Assembly (NCBI GenBank): GCA_050013615.1
Contig: JBEKEX010000067.1
Span: 1 to 15,888, forward strand
Length of the DNA stretch: 15,888 nucleotides
DNA from: JBEKEX01 sp050013615
GTDB taxonomy: Bacteria > Chloroflexota > Anaerolineae > Anaerolineales > Anaerolineaceae
Direction of reading: 5' to 3'
Every line of letters starts with the position of its first letter. Within the stretch, counting starts at the first letter, position 1. Positions 1 through 6,857 of this stretch are shown in pieces. The position numbers and the translations under genes were made by a program. The notes beneath the pieces were generated by a model. The model was not told the origin of the DNA. It saw nothing but the letters and a program-made list of their open reading frames with translations, and searched no databases.

Positions 1-211
1 GATGGTCCCAATCCAGATCGAACGCAACCACCTGGCCGGAAGCGTGCACACCGGCGTCTGTCCGTCCGGCTGAAAGGATCGCCCTACCCTTCCAGCCAAG
101 CTGGCGCAGGGAAGATTCCAATTCACGCTGGACGGTACGCTTGCTTCCCTGGCGTTGAAAACCTTGGAAGTCAGTGCCGTCGTAGGCAAGAATAATCTGG
201 TAACGTGCCAT
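1..211 (-). CDS. truA: tRNA pseudouridine synthase A, N-terminal part (runs off window)
   Basis: TruA converts uridines 38-40 in the anticodon arm of many tRNAs to pseudouridine in the cytoplasm. Seventy codons are visible. The N-terminus MARYQIILAYDGTDFQGFQR matches the family, and the motif AGRTDAGVHA at residues 48-57 contains the catalytic aspartate (D52 here, Asp60 in E. coli). The ATG at 211 is the only usable start, because an in-frame TGA lies a few codons upstream; its ribosome site is weak. It follows rplQ by 29 bases with no terminator visible, so it is probably the next gene of the same transcript, an arrangement known in many bacteria. The C-terminal part is outside the window. 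Confidence 0.93.
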   Translation of the reverse strand, partial: MARYQIILAYDGTDFQGFQRQGSKRTVQRELESSLRQLGWKGRAILSAGRTDAGVHASGQVVAFDLDWDH

Positions 212-240
212 TCCAATCCGGCGTCAATTACCCGGACGGA

Positions 241-618
241 TCAACCTTCGACCAATTCCAACAGTACCATATCGGCGCGATCACCCAAGCGGGGACCCAA
301 CCTGACGATACGGGTAAAGCCACTTTCGCGAGTGGTGTAGCGCGGGGCAATATCATCGAATAATTTCTTCACCACCACCGGATTGCTGAGTTCAGCAGCA
401 GCCTTGCGACGTGCATTTACCTTATCGATGTCGGTGCCATTGCTGCTCTTGCGAGCCAGAGTGATCAATTTTTCCGCATCACCACGCACGGCCATGGCCT
501 TTGCATGAGTGGTCTGGATGCGTTCATGCGTAAAAAGCTGGCCGATCATTGTGCGGCGCAGCCCCACACGCTCATCTTTACCACGACTAAGTTTATAGCC
601 TGCTACTTGATGTCGCAT
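241..618 (-). CDS. rplQ: 50S ribosomal protein L17
   Basis: L17 is a large-subunit protein near the exit tunnel. The 125-residue product begins MRHQVAGYKLSR, and residues 15-45 carry the family block around RRTMIGQLFTHERIQTTHAKA. It closes with a family-typical region (GFTRIVRLGPRLGD) and a short acidic end. The length is usual for the compact bacterial form. It starts 6 bases after the rpoA stop, with GGAG about 9 bases before the ATG, so it is likely co-translated with rpoA. It is the last ribosomal-protein gene of the alpha operon here. Confidence 0.97.
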   Translation of the reverse strand: MRHQVAGYKLSRGKDERVGLRRTMIGQLFTHERIQTTHAKAMAVRGDAEKLITLARKSSNGTDIDKVNARRKAAAELSNPVVVKKLFDDIAPRYTTRESGFTRIVRLGPRLGDRADMVLLELVEG

Positions 619-624
619 TTCTGC

Positions 625-1587
625 TTACTCCGATTCTTTTTCATCTTGCAGGAAGCCCTTCTCCTGCATCTTCTGCCGCAGTTCCTCGAGGCTCTTCTCG
701 CCAAAATTCCTGATGGACATGACGGCTTCATCACCCTTCTCCAGCAGTTCCAGTACATCACCTACTGTGGTGATACCGGTACGCTTGAGCGAATTGAACA
801 CACGAACCGATAGGTCCAAATTCTCGATGGGGGTCTCGGCTGCTTCACTGGTCAACCGGCTGCCAGGAATTTCTTTCTCCACGCCCATCATCAAGGATTC
901 TTCGCTGATACCGGAGATGAAGCGCAGGTGGTCGATGAGGATCTTCGAAGCACTGCCCAAGGCTTTTTCAGGCGTGATCGTGCCATCGGTCCATATCTCC
1001 AAGATCAACCGATCATAAGCCGTGCTTTGGCCCACGCGAGCAGCACCCACGGAATAATTCACCCGTTTGATCGGCGTGTAAATGGCGTCCACGGGCAGTT
1101 CACCGATGGGCAGCTTGCCGCTGCGGTCGGTGGCGGGCGAGTATCCCCGGCCACGGTCCACGGTCATGTCGATCTCCAAATGGGACTTGCCCGTATCGAC
1201 GGTGAACAAGTACAAGTCAGGATTGACAACCTCGACCTCAGCCGGCACCTGGACATCAGCCGCCGTGACCACACCTTCGCCATGCACATCCAAATGCAAA
1301 TGGGCGGTATCGCCCTCATGCATGATCAGGCGGATCTGCTTGATCTGCAGCATAACCTGAATAGCATCTTCGCGCACGCCTGGAATGTCGCTAAACTCGT
1401 GCAGCACATCCGAGACGCGAATGGAAGAAATTGCCACCCCATCCAAAGAGGAGAGCAATACGCGACGCAGGGCATTGCCCAGCGTTACGCCAAAACCTCT
1501 TTCCAGGGGGCTGATGATAAACTTGCCATAATTGCGGGCTTCAGCTTCCCGTTCGACCTTTGGCGTTACCATGCTACTTATAGCCAC
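625..1587 (-). CDS. rpoA: DNA-directed RNA polymerase subunit alpha
   Basis: The alpha subunit dimerises to nucleate RNA polymerase assembly and contacts upstream promoter DNA and activators. The product has 320 residues. The N-terminal domain (about 1-235) contains the dimer and beta-contact block ISPLERGFGVTLGNALRRVL at residues 25-44. After a linker, the C-terminal domain (about 253-312) carries NLDLSVRVFNSLKR, where R262 corresponds to the DNA-binding Arg265 of E. coli, and RNFGEKSLEEL. The start is GTG at 1587, preceded by AAGGGG at good spacing; an in-frame ATG at 1572 is too far from that site. It sits between rpsD and rplQ as in most bacteria. Confidence 0.97.
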   Translation of the reverse strand: MAISSMVTPKVEREAEARNYGKFIISPLERGFGVTLGNALRRVLLSSLDGVAISSIRVSDVLHEFSDIPGVREDAIQVMLQIKQIRLIMHEGDTAHLHLDVHGEGVVTAADVQVPAEVEVVNPDLYLFTVDTGKSHLEIDMTVDRGRGYSPATDRSGKLPIGELPVDAIYTPIKRVNYSVGAARVGQSTAYDRLILEIWTDGTITPEKALGSASKILIDHLRFISGISEESLMMGVEKEIPGSRLTSEAAETPIENLDLSVRVFNSLKRTGITTVGDVLELLEKGDEAVMSIRNFGEKSLEELRQKMQEKGFLQDEKESE

Positions 1588-1597
1588 GATACACCCC

Positions 1598-1619
1598 TTC
1601 CTTCTTTATATAAAAGGAA
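1598..1619 (-). promoter_or_regulatory. Small hairpin over the rpoA ribosome-binding region
   Basis: In the 47-base gap between rpsD and rpoA, TTCCTT (1614-1619) can pair with AAGGAA (1598-1603) across a 10-base AU-rich loop. The downstream arm is joined directly to the GGGG of the rpoA ribosome site, so the hairpin could modulate initiation at the GTG start. The stem has only 6 pairs and no experimental support, so this is a weak call. Confidence 0.25.
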
Positions 1620-1634
1620 CACAGGACAACTCGT

Positions 1635-2273
1635 TTAGCGTGAGTAGTATTCAACGATCAGCTGCTCGTTCAGGTTGCCATCGATCTCAGCGCGTTCGGG
1701 CAAGCGCAGAACACGACCCGTCAGACCTTTGGTGTCACGTTCCAGCCACACTGCACACAGTCGCTTCTCAGCAATATCGGGCAGTTCCTTGAAATACTTC
1801 AAATTACGCGAGCCTTCGCGAATGGAGATGCTATCTCCCGGGCGAAGCAACATGGACGGAATATCCGAATGGACACCGTTCACAACAAAATGACCATGGT
1901 TGACCAACTGGCGTGCCTGAGCACGATTCTCGGCCAAGCCCATGCGAAAAACCACATTATCCAGTCGCAATTCCAACGTCTGCAACAAGTTCAAGCCGGT
2001 CAAACCGCGCCTGTGCTGTGCAACAGAGAAATAACGACGGAATTGTCGTTCGAGAATGCCATATACCCGGCGAGCACGCTGTTTGGCGCGCAACTGGCGG
2101 GCATAATCCGACTCGCGTTCACTGCGGCCCTGGCTGGTGCGACCATGCTGTCCAGGAGCAAAACCGCGCTGTTCGAACGCGCACTTGGGTGAAAAGCAAC
2201 GCGCACCCTTCAAAAATAGTTTCTCACCTTCACGCCGGCACAATTTGCAAGCCGGTCCAATGTATCTCGCCAT
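1635..2273 (-). CDS. rpsD: 30S ribosomal protein S4, zinc-binding form
   Basis: S4 is a primary 16S rRNA-binding protein that nucleates assembly of the small-subunit body and lines the mRNA entry channel. In several bacteria it also represses its own operon. The 212-residue product starts MARYIGPACKLCRREG. Cysteines C9, C12, C26 and C31 form the zinc-binding N-terminus that some S4 proteins have lost. The S4 RNA-binding domain follows in the second half (RLDNVVFRMGLAENRAQARQLV, then NGVHSDIPSMLLRPGD). An AAGGAG and a GGGAAG stand before the ATG at 2273. It lies 20 bases after rpsK and 47 before rpoA. Confidence 0.97.
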   Translation of the reverse strand: MARYIGPACKLCRREGEKLFLKGARCFSPKCAFEQRGFAPGQHGRTSQGRSERESDYARQLRAKQRARRVYGILERQFRRYFSVAQHRRGLTGLNLLQTLELRLDNVVFRMGLAENRAQARQLVNHGHFVVNGVHSDIPSMLLRPGDSISIREGSRNLKYFKELPDIAEKRLCAVWLERDTKGLTGRVLRLPERAEIDGNLNEQLIVEYYSR

Positions 2274-2293
2274 ATCTTCCCTATCTCCTTGTG

Positions 2294-2698
2294 TTAGACG
2301 CGGCGTTTCTTCGGAGGCCGGCAGCCGTTATGAGGTACCGGGGTCACGTCAGCAATTGAGCGCACTTTCAGCCCCATCGATTGGACGGCACGGATGGCAG
2401 ATTCACGTCCAGGGCCAGGACCTTTGACGACAAGGTCGACTTCCTGGATTCCTTGGGCCATGGCAGTCTTGATCGCCTGTTCGGCGGCCAGACGGGCGGC
2501 AAAAGGAGTGCTCTTGCGCGAGCCTTTGTAACCCGCAGAGCCTGAACTGCCCCAGCACACCGTGTTGCCCTGACCATCTGTGATGGTTACGATGGTATTG
2601 TTGAAGGAAGCAAAAATATGTACCTGTGCAGAAGACAGGGACCGCTTACCCTTCTTGGCAGATGATGCGCGACGCGTTGAGCGTACAGTTTGAGCCAT
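2294..2698 (-). CDS. rpsK: 30S ribosomal protein S11
   Basis: S11 sits on the platform of the 30S subunit next to the mRNA exit and the E site. I take the ATG at 2698, giving 134 residues starting MAQTVRSTRRASSAKKGK. An upstream in-frame TTG at 2710 lies inside and before the AGGA ribosome site and is not credible. The core shows HIFASFNNTIVTITDGQGN near residues 27-45 and GPGPGRESAIRA further on. It ends in the family-typical DVTPVPHNGCRPPKKRRV. It follows rpsM after an unusually long 109-base gap and precedes rpsD by 20 bases. Confidence 0.96.
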   Translation of the reverse strand: MAQTVRSTRRASSAKKGKRSLSSAQVHIFASFNNTIVTITDGQGNTVCWGSSGSAGYKGSRKSTPFAARLAAEQAIKTAMAQGIQEVDLVVKGPGPGRESAIRAVQSMGLKVRSIADVTPVPHNGCRPPKKRRV

Positions 2699-2745
2699 AG
2701 TTCCTCGCAATATACCTTAATCTTTTTCTTCGAACACTCTGCGTC

Positions 2746-2798
2746 GAGACCCCTCAGGTTGCCGCGGTGGGGGGGAAGGCCCCTACCCCTGGTGTCTC
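2746..2798 (-). promoter_or_regulatory. GC-rich structured element between rpsM and rpsK
   Basis: The 109-base gap upstream of rpsK contains a compact fold on the transcribed strand. GAGAC (2794-2798) pairs with GTCTC (2746-2750). Inside this, CAGG pairs with CCTG, and a G-run pairs with a run of seven C (2769-2775) to give a very GC-rich apex. No U-run follows, so it is not a classical terminator. Alpha-operon mRNAs are regulated by S4 in other bacteria, and rpsD lies just downstream, so an autoregulatory role is possible. That role is inference only. Confidence 0.45.
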
Positions 2799-2807
2799 TT
2801 AACAGAA

Positions 2808-3197
2808 TTACTTCTTGGTTGCTCCACGGCGGCGGCCGCGACCAGCCACGGTCTTCTTTGGACCCTTGCGTGTGCGCGAATTCGTGCGCGTGCGCTGTCC
2901 ACGGACCGGCAGGTTGTGCCGATGGCGCAAGCCGCGATAACAACCGATCTCGATAAGCCGCTTGATGTTCATTTGAACTTCGCGGCGTAGATCGCCTTCA
3001 ACCTTGTAATTCTTCGAAATATAATCACGTAGGGCACTGACTTCAGTTTCTGTCAGGTCCTTTACCCGAATATCAGGGTTCACTTTAGTCGCGGCAAGTA
3101 TCTTCTTGGACCGCGATGGGCCAATTCCATAAAGATAATTCAAGGCCACTTCGATGCGCTTGGTGCGCGGGAGATCAACACCTTCAATTCTCGCCAT
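2808..3197 (-). CDS. rpsM: 30S ribosomal protein S13
   Basis: S13 sits in the head of the 30S subunit and makes bridges to L5 and contacts with the P-site tRNA. The 129-residue product starts MARIEGVDLPRTKRIEVALN, followed by YGIGPSRSKKIL. The basic C-terminal tail contains RGLRHRHNLPVRGQRTRTN and then a lysine- and arginine-rich end, slightly longer than the usual 120-125 residues. The ATG at 3197 is 6 bases after the rpmJ stop. The next gene, rpsK, is separated by 109 bases instead of the usual few. Confidence 0.97.
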   Translation of the reverse strand: MARIEGVDLPRTKRIEVALNYLYGIGPSRSKKILAATKVNPDIRVKDLTETEVSALRDYISKNYKVEGDLRREVQMNIKRLIEIGCYRGLRHRHNLPVRGQRTRTNSRTRKGPKKTVAGRGRRRGATKK

Positions 3198-3203
3198 ATG
3201 CTT

Positions 3204-3317
3204 TTACCCTTGTCGCTGCTTATGCTTAGGATTCTCGCAAATCACGTACAATCTGCGGTTGCGCCGCACAATCTTGCACTTAGAACAGCGCTTTCGGATG
3301 GATGGTGAAACTTTCAT
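3204..3317 (-). CDS. rpmJ: 50S ribosomal protein L36, zinc-binding form
   Basis: L36 is a tiny zinc-ribbon protein of the large subunit. Translating the minus strand from the ATG at 3317 gives 37 residues: MKVSPSIRKRCSKCK, an Arg/Asn-rich stretch, LYVICENPKHKQRQG and a TAA stop. Zinc ligands C11, C14, C27 and H32 are all present. An AAGGAG lies 7-8 bases before the start. It is placed between map and rpsM, as expected, but infA, which often precedes it, is absent. Confidence 0.96.
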   Translation of the reverse strand: MKVSPSIRKRCSKCKIVRRNRRLYVICENPKHKQRQG

Positions 3318-3364
3318 GAAAATCACTCCTTCAACATAATTCCAACAATCAAGCCAAAGATAGG

Positions 3365-3393
3365 ATTATACCTTGACTTCACTGAACCGTCCA
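3365..3393 (-). promoter_or_regulatory. Candidate alpha-operon promoter at the end of map
   Basis: On the minus strand a perfect TATAAT (3365-3370) overlaps the map stop codon. A TGGACG hexamer (3388-3393) lies upstream with a 17-base spacer and matches TTGACA in 4 of 6 positions. The start of transcription would fall near 3358, about 40 bases before rpmJ. A separate alpha-operon promoter exists in other bacteria. The motif is seen directly; the activity is inferred. Confidence 0.5.
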
Positions 3394-4184
3394 GGACTGT
3401 TCCCATCTGCCAGAACAGTCAAAATCACCGGGCCCGCGTCGGTGATGGCAACCGAATGCTCGAAATGGGCCGTCAAAGAGCCATCGCGCGAGCAAACCGT
3501 CCATTCATCCGGCATGACCCGGGTCTGGTACGTGCCAATCAACACCATGGGCTCCAAAGCAATCGTCATGCCCGCCCGCAACAGCACACCCTTTTTGGGA
3601 GCACCGTAATTCGGCATTGCCGGCGCTTCATGCATGTGGCGGCCGACTCCATGACCAGTATATTCACGCACCACGTGCAATCCTGCGCCTTCCCCTTCCA
3701 CATATTGCTGGATGGCGTGGCCTACATCGCCGGTGGTGTTGCCGACCACCATCTTCGAAATGCCCAGATAAAGTGCTTTCTCGGTCACTTCAAGCAAATG
3801 TCGGGCTGCATTGGAAATCTCGCCCACCGGGGCGGTGAAGGCCGAGTCACCCACAAAACCCTCGTACGTGGTCCCACAGTCGACCGTGACGATATCCCCT
3901 TCTTTCAGCTTGCGCTTGCCGGGGATCCCATGCACCAGTTCTTCGTTCACGCTGACGCAGGTACTGGTGGGATACGGGTAAGGTCCGGGGTAATTCTTGA
4001 ATGGAGAAGTCACTCCGTACTTTTTCAATACCTCTTCTGCAGCAGCATTCAAATCAGCCGTGGTCGCACCCGGTCGAATGACCGCTCGCGCCGCAGCCAG
4101 TGCCTCTGCATTGATCCGCCCCGCTATCCGCATGACTTCGATTTCTTGCGGGGACTTGATCTCAATCTGACGTTCCCAAGGCAT
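3366..4184 (-). CDS. map: Methionine aminopeptidase, type I
   Basis: MetAP removes the initiator methionine from new proteins when the second residue is small. The 272-residue product has the pita-bread fold signature. Metal ligands are visible as D102 (VDCGTT), D113 (GFVGDSAF), H178 (TGHGVG), E211 (ALEPM) and E242 (HFEHS). Histidines H85 (VHGIPG) and H185 correspond to substrate-binding His79 and His178 of E. coli. The start ATG at 4184 lies 3 bases after the stop of the ancestral adk frame, so it was probably translated by coupling to adk. With the shifted adk frame the spacing is 16 bases. A candidate promoter for the next genes overlaps its stop codon. Confidence 0.96.
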   Translation of the reverse strand: MPWERQIEIKSPQEIEVMRIAGRINAEALAAARAVIRPGATTADLNAAAEEVLKKYGVTSPFKNYPGPYPYPTSTCVSVNEELVHGIPGKRKLKEGDIVTVDCGTTYEGFVGDSAFTAPVGEISNAARHLLEVTEKALYLGISKMVVGNTTGDVGHAIQQYVEGEGAGLHVVREYTGHGVGRHMHEAPAMPNYGAPKKGVLLRAGMTIALEPMVLIGTYQTRVMPDEWTVCSRDGSLTAHFEHSVAITDAGPVILTVLADGNSPGRFSEVKV

Positions 4185-4187
4185 TCT

Positions 4188-4292
4188 TTACCCAGCTTTC
4201 TCAACTGCAGCGAGCATTTCCTCGCTCACTTTTTCGATCGACAAAGTACCATCGACCTCCACCAACACACCTTGCTTTCGGTAGAAGCGAAT
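4188..4292 (-). pseudogene. Out-of-frame C-terminal tail of adenylate kinase
   Basis: This stretch, read one frame away from the adk reading frame, encodes a typical Adk end: IRFYRKQGVLVEVDG, then TLSIEKVSEEMLAAVEKAG and a TAA at 4188. In the adk frame it instead gives an unrelated Arg/Ser/Gly-rich tail. Compared with the usual pattern (VNMKQTQPLLDFY in Bacillus-type enzymes), about seven residues are missing at the junction near 4293. A net loss of about 23 bases explains both the gap and the frame change. Confidence 0.85.
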
Positions 4293-4821
4293 AGACCTGG
4301 ATGCGGTTCTTCACCGTTTCCGGTTTGTCATCATCGCGTTGGTAAAGTTCTGAACCGTCGATATCGCACTTTCCGGCAACTTTCGGCGGATTAGACTTTT
4401 CATTATAGGTGTGTCCTTCTGCCCTGCACACCCAACGTCCACTCAAACGCTCGATCAAGACGTTGGCAGGAACAGAGATATAAGGTACCACATCCACCTT
4501 ACCGCCCCACCCTGCCAGCATCTCATCCAATACTTTGGCCTGAGCCGGCGTGCGGGGGAAACCATCCAATAAAGCACCTGCCTTGCAATCCGGGCGTGAT
4601 AATCGCTCACGCACCATGCCAATAGTCACATCATCAGGTACTAACGCACCTTTGTCCATGTAACTTTTGGCTTGCTTTCCAAGCTCAGTCTGGGCATTGA
4701 CGTTCTCCCGGAACAAATCTCCCGAAGAAACATGCACCAGGCCATATTTTTGTGAAATTGCCTCGGCCTGAGTTCCTTTGCCAGCCCCAGGCGGTCCCAA
4801 TAAAACAATGTACTTCGCCAT
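4201..4821 (-). CDS. adk: Adenylate kinase, frameshifted near the C-terminus
   Basis: Adk interconverts ATP + AMP and 2 ADP. Residues 1-177 are a normal long-form enzyme: P-loop GPPGAGKGTQ (9-18), AMP-site region SGDLFREN, DGFPRTPAQ (86-94), and a LID with C132 and C152. After KNRIQVY (171-177) the protein departs from the family and ends at residue 206 with an unrelated tail. The true tail is present in another frame (4188-4292). The LID metal positions read Cys-Glu-Cys-Asp instead of four cysteines. The start ATG at 4821 has AAGGA 7 bases upstream and lies 8 bases after secY. Either an assembly or sequencing error or a real lesion in a normally essential gene. Confidence 0.9.
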   Translation of the reverse strand: MAKYIVLLGPPGAGKGTQAEAISQKYGLVHVSSGDLFRENVNAQTELGKQAKSYMDKGALVPDDVTIGMVRERLSRPDCKAGALLDGFPRTPAQAKVLDEMLAGWGGKVDVVPYISVPANVLIERLSGRWVCRAEGHTYNEKSNPPKVAGKCDIDGSELYQRDDDKPETVKNRIQVYSLLPKARCVGGGRWYFVDRKSERGNARCS

Positions 4822-4829
4822 TACAGTCC

Positions 4830-6170
4830 TTAGCGCAAAAGCTTTTCCTGGTAACCGTGGAGTTTCAGCTCAGCCTCGATGATGTTGAATGTATCACGCA
4901 CCACGCCTACCACGATCAGCAAGCCGGCTGCAGACACCAGGAAGACAGCGCTGCGGGATTCACCCGAGAAAATAGTGCCGCTGAGAATGAACGGCAGCAC
5001 AGCCACAACACCTAGAAAGAATGCACCCGGCAAGGTGATGCGCTGCTGAACTTTGTGCAGATAACGCTGCGTTGCTTCACCGGCCGTTACGTTGGGGATC
5101 TTTGCACCCTGTCGTTTCAAATTCTCGCCGTAATCCTGCTGCGTAAAAAGAACATCTGTGTAGAAGTAGGTGAAGGCCACAACACACAAGAAATAGAGCG
5201 AAGCATAAATCCAGCCGCTGCCGCCAAAAACGCTGTAAACGCTGGTGGCAAAGCTTTTAATCCACGTTGTGGCTGATTGTAAGAAGAAGCTCGCCACAAT
5301 CGCTGGGAAAGTCAGAATGGACTGGGCAAAGATCAACGGGATCATGCCAGCCATGTTGACCATCAGCGGCAAATTACTGGTGACAGACATAGACTGGCGG
5401 TTGCCGATCCTGCGCCCAGGGAAATGGACCAGCACATTGCGACGCCCTTGTTGAATAAAGACAATGGCAAAAATGATCAACACCAAGATGACGATGATCA
5501 ATGACAGCATCCACCAACCACGCTGAACATCTGCCATGATGTAGATGATATTCTGTGGGATACGGGCCACAATTCCTGCAAATATGATCAACGACAAGCC
5601 CTGGTTCTCGATACCGTATTCGGAGATCAATTGGCCGATCCAGATGCCAAACATCGTACCGCCCATCATACTGATGATGGTGGTCAGCGTCGGTAAAAGA
5701 TCACCGTTTTGATAATAAAGAATACTCGCTGTGCCTGACGAACCTGCCATCTGGTTGAAAATGTTTATCTGTCCAAAAGCAGATAGGAACGCCATAGGGA
5801 TGGTGAGGATCATCGTCCATTTCTCCATCCACTTTTGGCCTTCCTTCGGGTTGTCCCTCATCATCCTCTCAAGCGCTGGGATAATTGGCATCAACAACTG
5901 CAAAATAATTTGAGCCGTGATGTACGGGTAAACACCCATTGCCAGGATGGAAAAATTCGATACAGTGCCTCCGGAAAGCAGATCCAGCATGTTGAATAAA
6001 GATCCGGCTGCGCCACCTGATTGTGCTAACGACGCAATGACAGCACGGTCAACACCAGGCACTGGGATATTGGCAGCCAAGCGGAAAATGACCAACAACC
6101 CAATGGTGATCAACAATTTATTCCGGATATCCGGCGATTTTAACAAGTAACGCCAGGCTGATCGCTTCAT
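4830..6170 (-). CDS. secY: Preprotein translocase subunit SecY
   Basis: SecY forms the protein-conducting channel in the cytoplasmic membrane, with SecE and SecG and driven by SecA. The 446-residue product has ten hydrophobic segments. It starts with a short basic N-terminus, then the first segment near residues 17-37 ending in NIPVPGVD. A segment near 72-96 contains ILAMGVYPYITAQIILQLL. The cytoplasmic loop before segment seven ends in SNLPLMVNMAGMIPLIFA, a SecY signature. The end LHGYQEKLLR is conserved. AAGGAG lies 8 bases before the ATG, 28 bases downstream of rplO, as in the spc operon of other bacteria. Confidence 0.97.
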   Translation of the reverse strand: MKRSAWRYLLKSPDIRNKLLITIGLLVIFRLAANIPVPGVDRAVIASLAQSGGAAGSLFNMLDLLSGGTVSNFSILAMGVYPYITAQIILQLLMPIIPALERMMRDNPKEGQKWMEKWTMILTIPMAFLSAFGQINIFNQMAGSSGTASILYYQNGDLLPTLTTIISMMGGTMFGIWIGQLISEYGIENQGLSLIIFAGIVARIPQNIIYIMADVQRGWWMLSLIIVILVLIIFAIVFIQQGRRNVLVHFPGRRIGNRQSMSVTSNLPLMVNMAGMIPLIFAQSILTFPAIVASFFLQSATTWIKSFATSVYSVFGGSGWIYASLYFLCVVAFTYFYTDVLFTQQDYGENLKRQGAKIPNVTAGEATQRYLHKVQQRITLPGAFFLGVVAVLPFILSGTIFSGESRSAVFLVSAAGLLIVVGVVRDTFNIIEAELKLHGYQEKLLR

Positions 6171-6198
6171 GCGAAGGTCTCCTTATACTGGATACTGA

Positions 6199-6651
6199 TC
6201 AAGAGATCAATTCCACCGTACCGCCCGCAGCTTCGATCTTCTCGCGGGCACTTTTGGTGATGCGATGCACACGCACCGTCAAAGCAACTTTAACCTCACC
6301 CTTCCCAAGAAGTGCGATCGGAAAGGCAGGATTGTGCAGCATCCCTTTTTCAGCCAGAACCGTCGGAGTTACTTCACTCTTGGCTTTAAAAGAGGCAATT
6401 TGCGATAGGTTGATCTCGTTATATGTGACTTGGTTCGGAGGGGTAAACCCTTCGCCCCGGATAAACGGCAAGCGGCGATAGAATGGCAGGTTTCCGCCCT
6501 GGCGGTAAAGATGACCGTGTACACCGGTACGGGCGTTCTGGCCCTTGGTACCGCGTCCAGCAGTCTTACCCTGCCCGGCAGATATGCCGTGTCCCATGCG
6601 CTTGCTTTTCCTTTTAGCACCTGGGTTGGGTTTGAGTTCGTTTAATTTCAT
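6199..6651 (-). CDS. rplO: 50S ribosomal protein L15
   Basis: L15 is a late-assembly protein of the large subunit. The 150-residue product has the glycine- and arginine-rich N-terminal extension (MKLNELKPNPGAKRKSKRMG, then GISAGQGKTAGRGTKGQNAR) and a globular C-terminal half ending in a family-typical SAREKIEAAGGTVELI. Its ATG overlaps the rpmD stop by 4 bases (ATGA), with an AGGAAG just upstream, so translation is likely coupled. secY follows after 28 bases. Confidence 0.97.
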   Translation of the reverse strand: MKLNELKPNPGAKRKSKRMGHGISAGQGKTAGRGTKGQNARTGVHGHLYRQGGNLPFYRRLPFIRGEGFTPPNQVTYNEINLSQIASFKAKSEVTPTVLAEKGMLHNPAFPIALLGKGEVKVALTVRVHRITKSAREKIEAAGGTVELIS

Positions 6652-6857
6652 TTCGCTTCCTGCTCTTCAATAGTAACCATATGAATTACTTTTGCCAGCA
6701 TACCGCGCATGGCAGGTGTATCAGCATGTACCACGGTCTGGTTAATATGACGTAGACCCAATGCCTTCACAGTGGCTTTCGTCCGCACAGGATAACCAAT
6801 CGGGCTCTTTACCAAAGTGATGCTGAGCATCGTCTCAGAATGTTTCTTTTTAGGCAT
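6648..6857 (-). CDS. rpmD: 50S ribosomal protein L30
   Basis: L30 is a small large-subunit protein. The core LSITLVKSPIGYPVRTKATV and the following KALGLRHINQTVVHADTPA are diagnostic. I chose the ATG at 6857, giving 69 residues, because GGAGGA lies 3-4 bases before it; the gene then overlaps the end of rpsE by 8 bases. The family usually begins at the internal methionine at 6830 (60 residues), so residues 1-9, MPKKKHSET, are a short basic extension. The longer frame reaching 6905 has no ribosome site. Confidence 0.93.
   Translation of the reverse strand: MPKKKHSETMLSITLVKSPIGYPVRTKATVKALGLRHINQTVVHADTPAMRGMLAKVIHMVTIEEQEAK

Noticed and set aside
2699..2710. TTG start at 2710 for rpsK, adding four residues
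   Set aside because: It overlaps the ribosome site that serves the ATG at 2698, and the family begins at about that ATG.
3456..4394. A 312-codon open frame on the plus strand over map and adk
   Set aside because: It is the shadow of map and the end of adk; its composition and lack of family features argue against a real gene.
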